Notes: generated from the letters alone by a model not told the origin. DNA of 64,000 nt from Desulfarculaceae bacterium (GCA_021737145.1 JAIPEN010000004.1:62001-126000), one strand, 5' to 3'; shown: positions 15,403 through 23,865, counted from the stretch's first letter. Translations and numbers: made by a program.

Positions 15403-16623
15403 CTACCAAAGGGCCCACATGGGGGTGGCCCCTTGGGGCCAGCTCTCGGGCCAGTTTTCGATGCTCGGAACCTCCGAGGGCTTCTCATCCTTCATCAAGG
15501 CCAACAGATCCCCCCGGCTCAGGCCCGGGAAGGCCAGCAGGCTCAGGCCCCGGGGGCGCCCCCCGGCCTGCACTCCGGCCTTTTCAATCAGATCGCCGTA
15601 GTTTTGAGCCAGCTCCTGGGCCTCCTGGCCCAGCTCCGGGGCCAGGCCGGGCCACCACTTTTCGCCGGCCACCCGTTGGGCCAGGTGGTTCACCCGTCCC
15701 CGCAGCAAATCCATGTCCGGGTCTTGATCCAGCTTGGCGCAGAGCTGAAGGAAAGCCTGGTCGTCCAGTTCCGAGAGATCGGGCAGCACCAGACGGGCCG
15801 CCTCCTGGGCCAGGGGGTTGTCCGGCCGGGCCGAGAGCGGGGCCAGGCCCAGGGGCGACACCGCTCCGGCGGGGGTGCGGTATTCCTTGGCCGGCGGCTG
15901 CACCAGGTCGTGGGCCCGCTCCAAGAGCAGGCGGGCCGCGGCCCCGGAGCTGGTGGCCAGCCAATCGTCGGTGGCATCCAGACCCGCGGCCAAGGTGGCC
16001 CAGGCGCTCAGGCGCTGCTCCAGCAGGTGCTCCTGAGGCAGGGTGTAATCCACCGGGGCCAAACGATCCAACAAGGGGGCGTCGTAGTCCACGGGCTGGT
16101 GGTCTTGCTGGTCCTGGCCCATGGAGGAGCGCAGGCGGCTCTCGCCCTGGCGCGCCTGGGACAGGGCCTGCTCCAGCTCGGCCGCCTGCTGGTCCTGGAT
16201 GTGGGCCAGGTTCAACAGCAGGTCCGCCTCCACTCCGGGCAGGCCTGGGCCCTGCGCTCCATCGGAGCCCTGGTATTTTTTGATGTCGCGCATGAGGCTG
16301 CGAAAGGTCTCGGGCGGCGGGGCCGGCTGCACCCCGGCCTTGATAGCGTCCACCGCGCTGGAGCCCTGGTGCTCCTGCAACCACTTGTCCCACTGCCGGA
16401 GCTGTTCGGCCGCCTGGCGGGCCTGGGGATTGTCCGAGCCTTCCACCCCGCCGCCGGGACGCAGCTTGGCCACCAGCCCCTCCAGGCCGGGAGGGGCCGC
16501 CTCGGCCGTGGGCTCCAGGCTGGGCGGCTGCAAAACGCACATGGGCTTGAACAGGGGGCACAGGGCCGCCAACACGCTGCGGCGCAGGGCGGTGGAGGGC
16601 AATATAAGGGCGCTAAGCTCCAT
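15403..16623 (-). CDS. conserved-looking protein of unknown function (406 aa)
   Basis: No recognised family. I chose ATG 16623, with GGAAGGAG just upstream, over the longer frame to 16686. The N-terminus MELSALILPSTALRRSVLAALCPLFKPM is followed by a Pro-rich linker and a mostly helical, Gln/Leu/Ala-rich body; about 120-195 looks coiled-coil-like (DQQAAELEQALSQARQGESRL). The C-terminal third (about 330-406) is compact, ending in Trp-rich sequence (NWPESWPQGATPMWALW). There is no signal peptide or membrane span, so probably cytoplasmic. It is divergent from the 80-residue protein gene at 16743, with which it may share a regulatory region. Confidence 0.65.
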   Translation of the reverse strand: MELSALILPSTALRRSVLAALCPLFKPMCVLQPPSLEPTAEAAPPGLEGLVAKLRPGGGVEGSDNPQARQAAEQLRQWDKWLQEHQGSSAVDAIKAGVQPAPPPETFRSLMRDIKKYQGSDGAQGPGLPGVEADLLLNLAHIQDQQAAELEQALSQARQGESRLRSSMGQDQQDHQPVDYDAPLLDRLAPVDYTLPQEHLLEQRLSAWATLAAGLDATDDWLATSSGAAARLLLERAHDLVQPPAKEYRTPAGAVSPLGLAPLSARPDNPLAQEAARLVLPDLSELDDQAFLQLCAKLDQDPDMDLLRGRVNHLAQRVAGEKWWPGLAPELGQEAQELAQNYGDLIEKAGVQAGGRPRGLSLLAFPGLSRGDLLALMKDEKPSEVPSIENWPESWPQGATPMWALW

Positions 16624-16742
16624 GAAGGCTCCTTCCGAAGCGTTACGGGCAGGCCGGGCTGGACCGGGCCGCGCGGTGTGGTACAAAAGAGGTTACTTAT
16701 TCTCCACCCAAGCCGCCCCTCCGGGCAAGGGAAAGCCGAGAC

Positions 16743-16985
16743 ATGGACCAGCGCATCTTCGAGCAAGGCCTCAGCGTGGAAGGCACCAGCCTGTATCTAC
16801 TGATGGTTTCCCTGTCCGACCGGGGCGCGCCGCTAACCAAGGACCAGATGCTCTCCATCTGGAACGGCGATCCCGTTGATCTGGACACGGCCCTCACCGA
16901 GCTGGCCGGGCGCAACATCGTGGCCGGCGCGCCGGACGGCTCCTGGCTGGTCAATCCGCAGTCCCAGTGGAGACTGCCCGCCTAG
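16743..16985 (+). CDS. small hypothetical protein, possibly winged-helix-like
   Basis: 80 residues starting at ATG 16743 after a GGGAAAG ribosome-site-like stretch. The pattern (helix YLLMVSLSDRG, LTKDQMLSIW, helix DLDTALTELAGRNIVAG, then a short WLV hairpin) is compatible with a small winged-helix fold, which would mean DNA or protein binding. That is inference from pattern only. It is divergent from the 406-residue protein gene. Confidence 0.55.
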   Translation: MDQRIFEQGLSVEGTSLYLLMVSLSDRGAPLTKDQMLSIWNGDPVDLDTALTELAGRNIVAGAPDGSWLVNPQSQWRLPA

Positions 16986-17165
16986 CCCGCGTACCGCTTC
17001 CTTCCCCCGGTTTCGCTCTGCCTGGTCCTCGGCGTCTTTCAGGTTATTTTGCCTGGCCGAGGTTTCCCGGGCGCGCCCTGTGCGTTTAGACTGAAAACAA
17101 CACCTCGCGGCCCACCGGGCCGATTGAGGAAGGTTGTTTTTCGCATAGGCGGGAGAGGCGCGCAA

Positions 17166-18521
17166 ATGACTTCCAAGAAAAAAAAGGATCCCACCCTCAA
17201 CCAGCAGATCAGCCATCATTTGGGCTTCATCGCCCAATGCACCATTGACACCAAGAAGTACGGCAAGCTCCTGCTGGCCTCGCCGCCCCACTCCCGCTAC
17301 CCCTATCTCTATCCCCGCGACTCCCGCTGCGCGGTGCAGATGCTGCGCCGGGTGGCGATCTCGCCCCAGGAGTACGACGGCCGGAAAGACGCCTTTGGCC
17401 TCATCTCCTCCATGGCCCATTTCATGAAGGACGTGCGCCAGACCCACGGAGCCTGGGGCCAGCGATTCTCCTTGGACGGCCAGGACAAGAGCATCTACCG
17501 CCAGGAAGACAACGCGGCCCACGGCATCGCCATCATCGCCCTGTACCTGCTCACCGCCCACGACCTGAAGCAGGAGGTGGATGACCTGGACGGCTTTTTC
17601 GACGCCCTGGCCAAGGGGGTGCAGTACACCATAGACAACTACTACACCCGCGAACTGAACCTGTTTTACTCCACCACCTCGGTGCACGAGTCGGCCCTGG
17701 AGCAGGGCTACACCATCTGGACCAACTTCGCCCATCTGGGGGCCTTCAAGCTGGCGGCCAAGGCGGCCCAGGACTGGGGGCGCGATGACCTCCTGGAGCA
17801 GTACCGGGCCTATTTCGGTCCGGACTTCGGGCGCGCCGTTGCCGAGCTGTTCGCCCTGGACCAGCGCTACGTGCGGCGCATAGACGCCGGGGGCGGGGCC
17901 GACTTCCGCCCGGACTTCACCCTGCTCAGCCCCTTTTATTTCGGCTTCCTGCACGATCAAAAGCTCATGGACGCCAGCGTGTCCTATCTGGAGGACAAGC
18001 TCTGGGACCCGGAGCTGGGCATGATCATGCGCTATCTGCCCTTTTACCAGGACCCGGCCACCCACGTGCACGCGGGCAACGGCCCCTGGCTGCAGTACAC
18101 CGCCATCCTGGCCCAGTACCACTACTGGCGGGACGACGCCAAGCGCGGCGACGAGATAATGGCCCTGCTCGACGGTTACAAGGCCGCGAACGGAGCCCTG
18201 CCCGAGCACCTGTCCACGCCCAAGCGCTTTGAGGAGTTCATGCAAAGGGAGTGGAAGGAGGGGGTGGATTTCCGCAAGGAGTTCGCCCCGGAAATATTAA
18301 AGCCCGGGGTGAGCTTTGACACCATCCTGGAAGAGGCCAACAACATGTCCCGCTCTTACCAGGCTGCGGCCGCGGCCAAGGTTTTGCCTCAAAAGGGCGG
18401 CAAGGGCGGCTACATCCAGTTCGCCTGCCCGCTGATGTGGTCGCATGTGGAGTTCGCCCGGGCCCTGCTGATCAAGGCGGGCGATTGGTGGCAGCCCGAG
18501 CCTCTGGACCGGGCTGCCTGA
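17166..18521 (+). CDS. GH15-like (six-hairpin) glycosidase family protein
   Basis: 451 residues resembling glucoamylase-type (alpha/alpha)6-barrel glycosidases: the YPYLYPRDSRCAVQML segment (about 41-56) is the family's typical substrate-site strand, and repeated Trp/Tyr-rich helix turns follow (NFAHLGAFKLAAKAAQDW, HAGNGPWLQYTAILAQYHYW). No signal peptide, so it is cytoplasmic and may act on glycogen- or trehalose-like oligosaccharides. Start ATG 17166 has GGGAGAGG upstream; the frame is open further back but without a ribosome site. I cannot assign the catalytic acids with confidence. Confidence 0.72.
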   Translation: MTSKKKKDPTLNQQISHHLGFIAQCTIDTKKYGKLLLASPPHSRYPYLYPRDSRCAVQMLRRVAISPQEYDGRKDAFGLISSMAHFMKDVRQTHGAWGQRFSLDGQDKSIYRQEDNAAHGIAIIALYLLTAHDLKQEVDDLDGFFDALAKGVQYTIDNYYTRELNLFYSTTSVHESALEQGYTIWTNFAHLGAFKLAAKAAQDWGRDDLLEQYRAYFGPDFGRAVAELFALDQRYVRRIDAGGGADFRPDFTLLSPFYFGFLHDQKLMDASVSYLEDKLWDPELGMIMRYLPFYQDPATHVHAGNGPWLQYTAILAQYHYWRDDAKRGDEIMALLDGYKAANGALPEHLSTPKRFEEFMQREWKEGVDFRKEFAPEILKPGVSFDTILEEANNMSRSYQAAAAAKVLPQKGGKGGYIQFACPLMWSHVEFARALLIKAGDWWQPEPLDRAA

Positions 18522-18531
18522 GAGGGGGGCT

Positions 18532-18858
18532 TTAGATCATTGCCACCAGGCCCTCCACCTGCTTGAGCGACTCGTAGACCTGCAATACCTGCTCGGCGCT
18601 GGCCAGCTCGGCCTCCAAGGTCACGGAGAGGTATTTGCCCCCGGACGACGGCCTGGTGCGCACGCTGCCCTGTTCGGTGAGCGGCCCCAGCACCGCCTCG
18701 GCCTGGCGGCGCACCTCGGCGGCCAGATCCTCGCTGTCAAAGGCGATCACCTTGAACATGTATGGCCCGGGAAAGTCGTGGAACTGTTCCAGCAGTTGGA
18801 GGGACTCCTCCCGGCTGGCCGGCGGGGTGGCTTGGCTGGGGTCTGTGAACTTGTGCAT
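18532..18858 (-). CDS. DUF493 (YbeD-like) family protein
   Basis: 108 residues, matching the small ferredoxin-fold DUF493/YbeD family throughout about 28-108: FPGPYMFKVIAFDSEDL, then SSGGKYLSVTLEAELASAEQV and a C-terminal VEGLVAMI strand. Length is normal with a 20-residue Pro/Ser-rich N-terminal extension. Start ATG has GGGAGGCG upstream. The family's E. coli member lies near lipoate genes and is thought regulatory; no lipoate gene is adjacent here, so the role is open. Confidence 0.85.
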   Translation of the reverse strand: MHKFTDPSQATPPASREESLQLLEQFHDFPGPYMFKVIAFDSEDLAAEVRRQAEAVLGPLTEQGSVRTRPSSGGKYLSVTLEAELASAEQVLQVYESLKQVEGLVAMI

Positions 18859-18972
18859 GCATCGCCTCCCAACGCCGGGTAATTCAAGCGGGATTGCCCA
18901 CTTGTTCTGCAGGGTTAAATTTTAGCGGCGCCATTTGGGCCTGTCAAACCCACCCAGAGGGCTCCCCTTTTC

Positions 18973-19002
18973 TTGACTATAATGTTACTTCCTGATAAGA
19001 AT
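18973..19002 (+). promoter_or_regulatory. candidate sigma-70 promoter before the 2-oxoacid oxidoreductase operon
   Basis: TTGACT (18973-18978) is followed after 17-18 bases by TAAGAAT. A perfect TATAAT (18978-18983) overlaps the TTGACT, but has no matching -35 upstream. AT-rich sequence about 85-110 bases before the first gene of the operon is unusual here. Which hexamers are used is undecided. Confidence 0.4.
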
Positions 19003-19084
19003 CGGCATTTCAAGACAATGCCATTGGGCTTGGCCCCGGGTCGACCATCCGGAGCAGCGCTTTGGCGGCCTATTGGGAGGGAAC

Positions 19085-19306
19085 ATGGCAAAAGGCAAAA
19101 TCACCATAGACCGGGAGTTGTGCAAAGGTTGCGGCCTGTGCATCTCGGTCTGTCCCAAGCAGTGCATCGCCGCCAGCAAGGGGCTAAACGAAAAAGGGTA
19201 TTACCCGGCGGAGTATGTCCAGGACGAGAAAGAGGAGTGCTGCACCGCCTGCACCCTCTGCGCTCTGATTTGCCCTGACGTAGCAATCGAGGTGTACCGT
19301 GGCTAA
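19085..19306 (+). CDS. 2-oxoacid:ferredoxin oxidoreductase, delta (2x[4Fe-4S]) subunit
   Basis: 73-residue ferredoxin-type electron-transfer subunit. Two cluster motifs are complete: CKGCGLCISVCP (about 13-24) and CCTACTLCALICP (about 53-65). It passes electrons from the TPP subunit to ferredoxin. Start ATG 19085 follows GGGAGGGAAC; the frame is open slightly further upstream. First gene of the delta-alpha-beta-gamma-ACT operon; its stop overlaps the start of the alpha gene by eight bases. Confidence 0.93.
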   Translation: MAKGKITIDRELCKGCGLCISVCPKQCIAASKGLNEKGYYPAEYVQDEKEECCTACTLCALICPDVAIEVYRG

Positions 19307-20405
19307 ACAACTAATGCGAGGATCCCACGTGTTGGGCGAGGCCGCGGTGCGCGCTGGTTGCCGCTATTACTTCGGATATCCCATCACCCCCCAGAACGAG
19401 GTGCCCGAATACATGTCCGGCCGTCTGCTGGAAGTGGGTGGCACCTTCGTGCAGGCCGAGAGCGAGCTTGCCTCGATCAACATGGTCATCGGCGCGGCCA
19501 TGGCCGGGGCGCGGGTGATGACCACCTCTTCCAGCCCGGGCATCAGCCTGATGCAGGAAGGCATCAGCTACCTGGCCGGCCTGGAGCTTCCCGCGGTGAT
19601 CGCCAACGTGGTGCGCGGCGGACCGGGCCTGGGCAACATCGCCCCGGCCCAGAGCGACTATTTCCAAGCTACCCGGGGCGGCGGTCACGGCGACTACCGC
19701 ACCATCGTATTGGCGCCCTCCTCCTGCCAGGAGCTGTGCGACCTGACCATGAAGGCATTCGACCTGGCCGACAAATACCGCAACCCGGTTATGATCCTGG
19801 GCGACGGCATGATGGGCCAGATGATGGAGCCGGTGGAGTTCCCGGAGATGATCGACCTGGCCGACCTTCCGGCCAAGGACTGGACCATCACCGGGAACCA
19901 GGGCCGCCCCAGCCGGGCCCTGCTCTCCCTGCTGCTCACCCCCAAGGTCCTGGAGGACCACAACTACAAGCTGGTGCGCAAGTACGACGCGGTGACCCGC
20001 TCGGAGACCGACTGGGAGGAGTACCTCCTGGAGGACGCCCGCCAGGTGGTGGTGGCCTACGGCACCGCCGCGCGCATCGCCAAGGGAGCCATCAAGCGGG
20101 TGCGGTCCATGGGCCTTAAGGTGGGCCTGCTTCGGCCCAAGACCCTGTGGCCCTTCCCCAGCCAGCCCATCAAGGAGCTCACTCGCATCGTGCGCCAACT
20201 GCTGGTGTTCGAGATGAGCACCGGGCAGATGGTGGAGGACGTGGAAATGGCCGTGGCCGGACAGGCCCAGGTGCACTTCTACGGCCGTCCCGGCGGGGTG
20301 ATCCCCACCCCCGAGGAGGTGGCCCACCAGATCAGCCACTACTACTACCAAGCCGGCCTCATGGACGGCGAGGACGAGGCCAAGCGCCGGGGAGGGGTGG
20401 CATGA
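19299..20405 (+). CDS. vorB: 2-oxoacid:ferredoxin oxidoreductase, alpha subunit (VorB/KorA type)
   Basis: Pyrimidine-binding/transketolase-like subunit, 368 residues. CRYYFGYPITPQNEVPEYMS (about 21-40), the acidic active-site region AESELASINMVIGAAMAG, SSSPGISLMQEGISYLAG and ADKYRNPVMILGDGMMGQMMEP are strongly characteristic of the VorB/KorA group. It oxidatively decarboxylates a 2-oxoacid with CoA; a branched-chain 2-oxoacid is my first guess, 2-oxoglutarate the alternative. Start is GTG 19299. It overlaps the beta gene by four bases (ATGA). Confidence 0.9.
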   Translation: MAKQLMRGSHVLGEAAVRAGCRYYFGYPITPQNEVPEYMSGRLLEVGGTFVQAESELASINMVIGAAMAGARVMTTSSSPGISLMQEGISYLAGLELPAVIANVVRGGPGLGNIAPAQSDYFQATRGGGHGDYRTIVLAPSSCQELCDLTMKAFDLADKYRNPVMILGDGMMGQMMEPVEFPEMIDLADLPAKDWTITGNQGRPSRALLSLLLTPKVLEDHNYKLVRKYDAVTRSETDWEEYLLEDARQVVVAYGTAARIAKGAIKRVRSMGLKVGLLRPKTLWPFPSQPIKELTRIVRQLLVFEMSTGQMVEDVEMAVAGQAQVHFYGRPGGVIPTPEEVAHQISHYYYQAGLMDGEDEAKRRGGVA

Positions 20406-21154
20406 AAAAGATCTTCGAAAAGCCCAAAAGCCTCAAGCCCAACGTGATGCACTATTGCCCGGGCTGCGGGCACAGCATCATCCACCGCCTGGTGGCCGAG
20501 ACCATCGACGAGCTGGGCATCCAGGAGCGCACCCTGGGGGTGCCCCCGGCCGGCTGCGCGGTGTTGGCCTACAACTACTTTGACGTGGACATGGGCGAGG
20601 CCCCCCACGGCCGCGCCGTGGCCGTGGCCACCGGCCTCAAGCGGGTGTTGCCCGACCATGTGGTGTTCACCTACCAGGGCGACGGCGACATCGCGGCCAT
20701 CGGCACCGCCGAGATCATCCACGCGGCCAACCGCGGGGAGAAGGTCACCGCCATCTTCGTCAACAACGGCACCTACGGCATGACCGGCGGCCAGATGGCC
20801 CCCACCACCCTGCTCGGCATGAACTCCACCACCACTCCCGGCGGCCGCGACGGGGCCCGCGACGGGGCTCCCCTGGACCTGACCCAGATGCTGGCCGTGG
20901 CCGAGGGAAGCGCCTATCTGGAGCGGGTGACCGTGGCCACGCCCAAGCACATCCGCCAGGCCAAGAAGGCCATCAAAAAGGCCTTCCAGGTGCAACTGGA
21001 CGGCCTGGGCTTCTCGGTGGTGGAGGTGCTTAGCCCCTGCCCCACCAACTGGAAGATGAGCCCGGTGGCGGCGTATGAGTGGACCCTGCAGGAGATGACC
21101 AAGATCTTCCCCCTGGGAGTGATCAAGGACATCACCGGTTACGACGAGAAATAG
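20402..21154 (+). CDS. 2-oxoacid:ferredoxin oxidoreductase, beta (TPP) subunit
   Basis: Thiamine-pyrophosphate-binding subunit, 250 residues. HYCPGCGHSIIHRL (about 17-30) and PPAGCAVLAYNY hold family cysteines, and the TPP/Mg motif spans GDGDIAAIGTAEIIHAA to NNGTYGMTGGQ (about 98-126). Start ATG 20402 overlaps the alpha stop; the upstream open frame is a shadow. It forms the catalytic centre together with alpha. Confidence 0.92.
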   Translation: MKKIFEKPKSLKPNVMHYCPGCGHSIIHRLVAETIDELGIQERTLGVPPAGCAVLAYNYFDVDMGEAPHGRAVAVATGLKRVLPDHVVFTYQGDGDIAAIGTAEIIHAANRGEKVTAIFVNNGTYGMTGGQMAPTTLLGMNSTTTPGGRDGARDGAPLDLTQMLAVAEGSAYLERVTVATPKHIRQAKKAIKKAFQVQLDGLGFSVVEVLSPCPTNWKMSPVAAYEWTLQEMTKIFPLGVIKDITGYDEK

Positions 21155-21165
21155 GGAGGCCGGCC

Positions 21166-21729
21166 ATGACCAAGAAAATGATCTTCGCCGGCTTCGGCGG
21201 GCAAGGCGTGCTCGTCATGGGCTATCTCATGGCTTTGACCGGCATGCGACAGGGCAAGAACGTCACCTACCTGCCCGCCTACGGGGCCGAGGTGCGCGGC
21301 GGAACGGCCAACTGCACCGTGGTGATCAGCGACCAGGAGATCGCCTCTCCGGTCTCCTCGAGCCCTGATTTCGTTATCGTGATGAACAACCCTTCCCTGG
21401 TGCGTTTCGCCAATATGGTGGCCCAGGACGGCTTTTTGCTCACCAACTCCTCCCTGGTGCACGGCGAGGTCAAGCGCCATGACGTGACCAAGGTGCCGGT
21501 GCCGGTGAACGAACTGGCCCACGAATTGGGCGAGGACCGCTCGGCCAACGTGATCATGGTCGGCGCCCTGGCCGAGGCCACCGGCGTGGTGAGCATAGAG
21601 GACCTGAAAGAGGCCCTGGCCTATACCGGCCTGGGCAAAAAACCCAAGGTTTTGGAACTGAACCGGCGCGCCCTGGAAGTGGGAGCCGAAAACGCCCGCC
21701 AGGTGCTGAACAAGGAGAAGAGCGCATGA
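21166..21729 (+). CDS. 2-oxoacid:ferredoxin oxidoreductase, gamma subunit
   Basis: 187-residue gamma (POR/KOR gamma) subunit that probably binds the CoA side of the reaction. Typical features: FAGFGGQGVLVMGYLMA (about 6-22), YLPAYGAEVRGGTANCTVVIS (about 35-55) and VPVNELAHELG. Start ATG 21166 lies 12 bases after the beta stop, with GGGAGG upstream. It overlaps the ACT gene by four bases, so the ACT protein is translationally coupled to the enzyme. Confidence 0.93.
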   Translation: MTKKMIFAGFGGQGVLVMGYLMALTGMRQGKNVTYLPAYGAEVRGGTANCTVVISDQEIASPVSSSPDFVIVMNNPSLVRFANMVAQDGFLLTNSSLVHGEVKRHDVTKVPVPVNELAHELGEDRSANVIMVGALAEATGVVSIEDLKEALAYTGLGKKPKVLELNRRALEVGAENARQVLNKEKSA

Positions 21730-22160
21730 CTGTCAAGCAGCTCACCATTACAATGGTCAACAAGTCCGGTCAGTTAGCTTCAATTAGCGAAATACTGGGC
21801 GATGCGGGTGTCAACATCCTGGCATTCTTCGTAAGCACTGCCACCGGAACCGGCGACGGAATTATGCGTTTCGTGGTTGACAATCCGGATAAGGGTGCTA
21901 ACGTTTTATCAGGACAGGGCCTCACGGTTGAGGTTGAAGATGTGGTCGCGGCGGAAACCCCGCACCATGCCGGCGGGTTGCTGGCGGTTCTAAATCCGCT
22001 CAAGAGAGCGGAAGTCAACGTGGACTACATCTATCCATGTATCCAGACCGGTGAGGCCACGGTGCTGATAATCGGCACCAGCGACCAGAACAAACAGGCC
22101 ATAGAGGCCTTGAAAAAGGATTGGATTCGTCTCTACGGTTCTGAGCTCTACAACATGTAA
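21726..22160 (+). CDS. tandem ACT-domain protein
   Basis: 144 residues containing two ACT modules (about 3-65 and 70-138), small ligand-binding domains that usually sense amino acids: VKQLTITMVNKSGQLASISEILGDAGVNI is the classic first beta-alpha-beta unit. No catalytic domain is attached. It overlaps the gamma gene (ATGA), which suggests amino-acid-responsive control or assembly of the oxidoreductase; branched-chain amino acids would fit a VOR. Its codons are visibly more AT-rich than those of the four preceding genes, so it may have joined the operon separately. Confidence 0.85.
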   Translation: MTVKQLTITMVNKSGQLASISEILGDAGVNILAFFVSTATGTGDGIMRFVVDNPDKGANVLSGQGLTVEVEDVVAAETPHHAGGLLAVLNPLKRAEVNVDYIYPCIQTGEATVLIIGTSDQNKQAIEALKKDWIRLYGSELYNM

Positions 22161-22213
22161 CCGCATCATGGAATAAGCATCAGAATTCCCTCCTACCGTG
22201 GAGAACGAAAGCA

Positions 22214-22253
22214 AAAGGGAGCGCCTCTTCGTGAGGCGCTCCCTTTCTTTTTT
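22214..22253 (+). terminator. Rho-independent terminator of the oxidoreductase-ACT operon
   Basis: A perfect 14-base stem (AAAGGGAGCGCCTC 22214-22227, GAGGCGCTCCCTTT 22233-22246) with a 5-base loop is followed by CTTTTTT. It lies about 55 bases after the ACT gene stop. The A-rich left arm means it could also work on the minus strand. Confidence 0.92.
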
Positions 22254-22418
22254 GGGCAAGAAGAAACAAAGAAGGTTTGAAAAAAGGGGATAAGGAGGCT
22301 TGGTTCCGGCAAACTATTTGGCAAGCCTCGGACGCCTTGGCTGTATTGGATCCTGGGACGAACTGAGCCGGCTCCACCCGTACAATTACTCGCTTGCCAG
22401 CCATATGCCGCGAACCGG

Positions 22419-22508
22419 GATTGCTTCGCTCCGCTCGCAATGACAAGGCCATTAACTACACTCGGGCGTCATTGCGAGGAGCGGCCTCCTGGCCGCGACG
22501 CGGCAATC
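22419..22508. repeat. REP-like palindromic repeat, two arms
   Basis: Left arm 22419-22444 runs from GATTGCTTCG to CGCAATGAC; right arm 22468-22508 runs from GTCATTGCGAGG to CGGCAATC. They are inverted copies of one unit with GTCATTGC...GCAATC termini. A degenerate copy occurs at 32692-32730. Both loci lie between converging genes, where REP elements typically sit. Such GTCATTGCGAGG units are widespread dispersed repeats in some bacterial genomes. Confidence 0.7.
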
Positions 22509-22637
22509 TCGGCCTGAAACGTGACCCTGGGCCGGCCCCACCGGCCACTATCATTCTTACGGATGATTATCCTTATATTTTATTATATTAACTAATATTC
22601 TTAAACTTATTCCTTAATTATTTACCATTGATATTCC

Positions 22638-23627
22638 CTAGAACCACCACCCCCAGAATCGCAAAAAGCCAGGGAAGTCGTTCATGTCCGAACTGAGCCG
22701 GTTCCAGGGCTTGAGGCTGGTGTAGAGCGGGTTGGCCTTGACCCCGTAGGCCTTGTCCATGCCCACCACCCCATCCAGGCACCACCAACCTATGAACATG
22801 GTCTCAAAGGGCTTCCAGGCGCCCTTGACGTGCCCCTCCAGGGGCCCGCTCTCATAGAACAGGCTGGTGGTCCCCTGCCCCAAGGGCAGGCGCCACAGCG
22901 CGTCGGCCGGGATCAGCTCGGCCGGGTGCAAACGGTACAAGCTCCTCTCGCCCAGGGCCGCGCCGGGCACCACGCTCAGGCCCATGACCCGGTGCTCGCC
23001 GGGCCGGATCTCCACCACCAGGCGCGGGTCCTTTTTGCCGGCATAGTCCAGGCGCGCGGGCAGGGTTTCGCCGTACAGTTCGTGGGGCTGGTCATGCCAG
23101 CCCTGGGGATAGGCCCGCTTGGGCGTGTAGCTGGTGGGGGTCAGGGAGGTGTAGCAGCCGCAGGTGCCCAGGGTGGTTATCAGCACGGGCCGGAGCTCCT
23201 GATCCAGGGTGATCACCACGAACAGGCCCATGTTGTTGCCGGCGCTGATGAAAAAGGGTATCAGGCTCACCGGCACCGAGGGAAAGTGCACCCGGTAGAT
23301 AAGGTTGGTGTAATTGCCCTTGCTGGTGGCAAAGGCCACGGCCCGCCAGTACATGGCCGGACGGGCCGGGTCCATGCTTATCTGCTCCTGGCCGTTGTCA
23401 TCATACGAGGCCACGGGCCGGCCGATGCGGTTGTACTTTTGCTGGAAGCCATGGATGACCACCAGGGGCGCGAAGCGCTGGGCCAGGTGAGGCCCGCCCA
23501 CCCCCTGGTAGGCCTCCAGGGGCCGCGCGCCGGACTCCACCTGGCGCAGGTCCATGCAGCCCCCGGCCAGGGCCAGGGCCACCACAAGCAGCGCGGCCAA
23601 TATAAGGTTGCGGCCCTGTGCAATCAT
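22638..23627 (-). CDS. putative lipoprotein of unknown function
   Basis: I chose ATG 23627 (about 329 residues), preceded by GGAG, over the longer frame to 23690. The N-terminus MIAQGRNLILAALLVVALALAGGC is a clear lipoprotein signal with lipobox LAGGC. The mature protein has no domain I recognise: it contains IHGFQQKYNRIGRPVASYDD, a CGCY pair (about residues 153-156), and many Trp/Tyr near the C-terminus (RFWGWWF). Probably anchored in the outer or inner membrane, facing the periplasm. Next upstream on the same strand is the DsrE-like trio, 68 bases away, which may be co-transcribed. Confidence 0.75.
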   Translation of the reverse strand: MIAQGRNLILAALLVVALALAGGCMDLRQVESGARPLEAYQGVGGPHLAQRFAPLVVIHGFQQKYNRIGRPVASYDDNGQEQISMDPARPAMYWRAVAFATSKGNYTNLIYRVHFPSVPVSLIPFFISAGNNMGLFVVITLDQELRPVLITTLGTCGCYTSLTPTSYTPKRAYPQGWHDQPHELYGETLPARLDYAGKKDPRLVVEIRPGEHRVMGLSVVPGAALGERSLYRLHPAELIPADALWRLPLGQGTTSLFYESGPLEGHVKGAWKPFETMFIGWWCLDGVVGMDKAYGVKANPLYTSLKPWNRLSSDMNDFPGFLRFWGWWF

Positions 23628-23694
23628 CCGTCGCTCCACGCAAAAGGCCGCCGGCCCGGACGGGCGGCGGCCTGAAAATCCAAGCATCACTCGG

Positions 23695-23865
23695 CTACCA
23701 CCAGGAGATGATCTCCTCAGCCGCGAAGATGTCCTCCAGCAGCTTGTCGTAGTCGGTGTTTTCGTAGAGGTCGAAGCGCTTTACTTCCTTGCCCTCGCCC
23801 AGGGACTTCATAAGGGTCTCGGTGCTCTGGCTGGGCTCGCTTTTTACAATATACAACAGGCTCAT
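23695..23865 (-). CDS. small TusB/DsrH-like protein
   Basis: A 56-residue frame starting ATG 23865 after a GGAGGG ribosome site, ending TAG 23695-23697, with codon use like its neighbours. It begins MSLLYIVKSEPSQ, like DsrH/TusB proteins, but is shorter than the usual 90-100 residues and has no cysteine. It is the third gene after two DsrE-fold genes, in the same order as tusD-tusC-tusB. The TusB label is inference from position and the first strand only. Confidence 0.55.
   Translation of the reverse strand: MSLLYIVKSEPSQSTETLMKSLGEGKEVKRFDLYENTDYDKLLEDIFAAEEIISWW

Larger units (their letters stand above)
22161..22637. other. convergent intergenic region with terminator and repeats
   Basis: About 475 bases between converging genes. 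It holds a strong terminator (22214-22253), another inverted repeat (GAGGCTTG 22295-22302 with CAAGCCTC 22322-22329), a REP-like palindromic repeat (22419-22508), and an extremely AT-rich tail (about 22556-22637) just past the stop of the minus-strand lipoprotein gene. No gene is supported. Confidence 0.6.
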
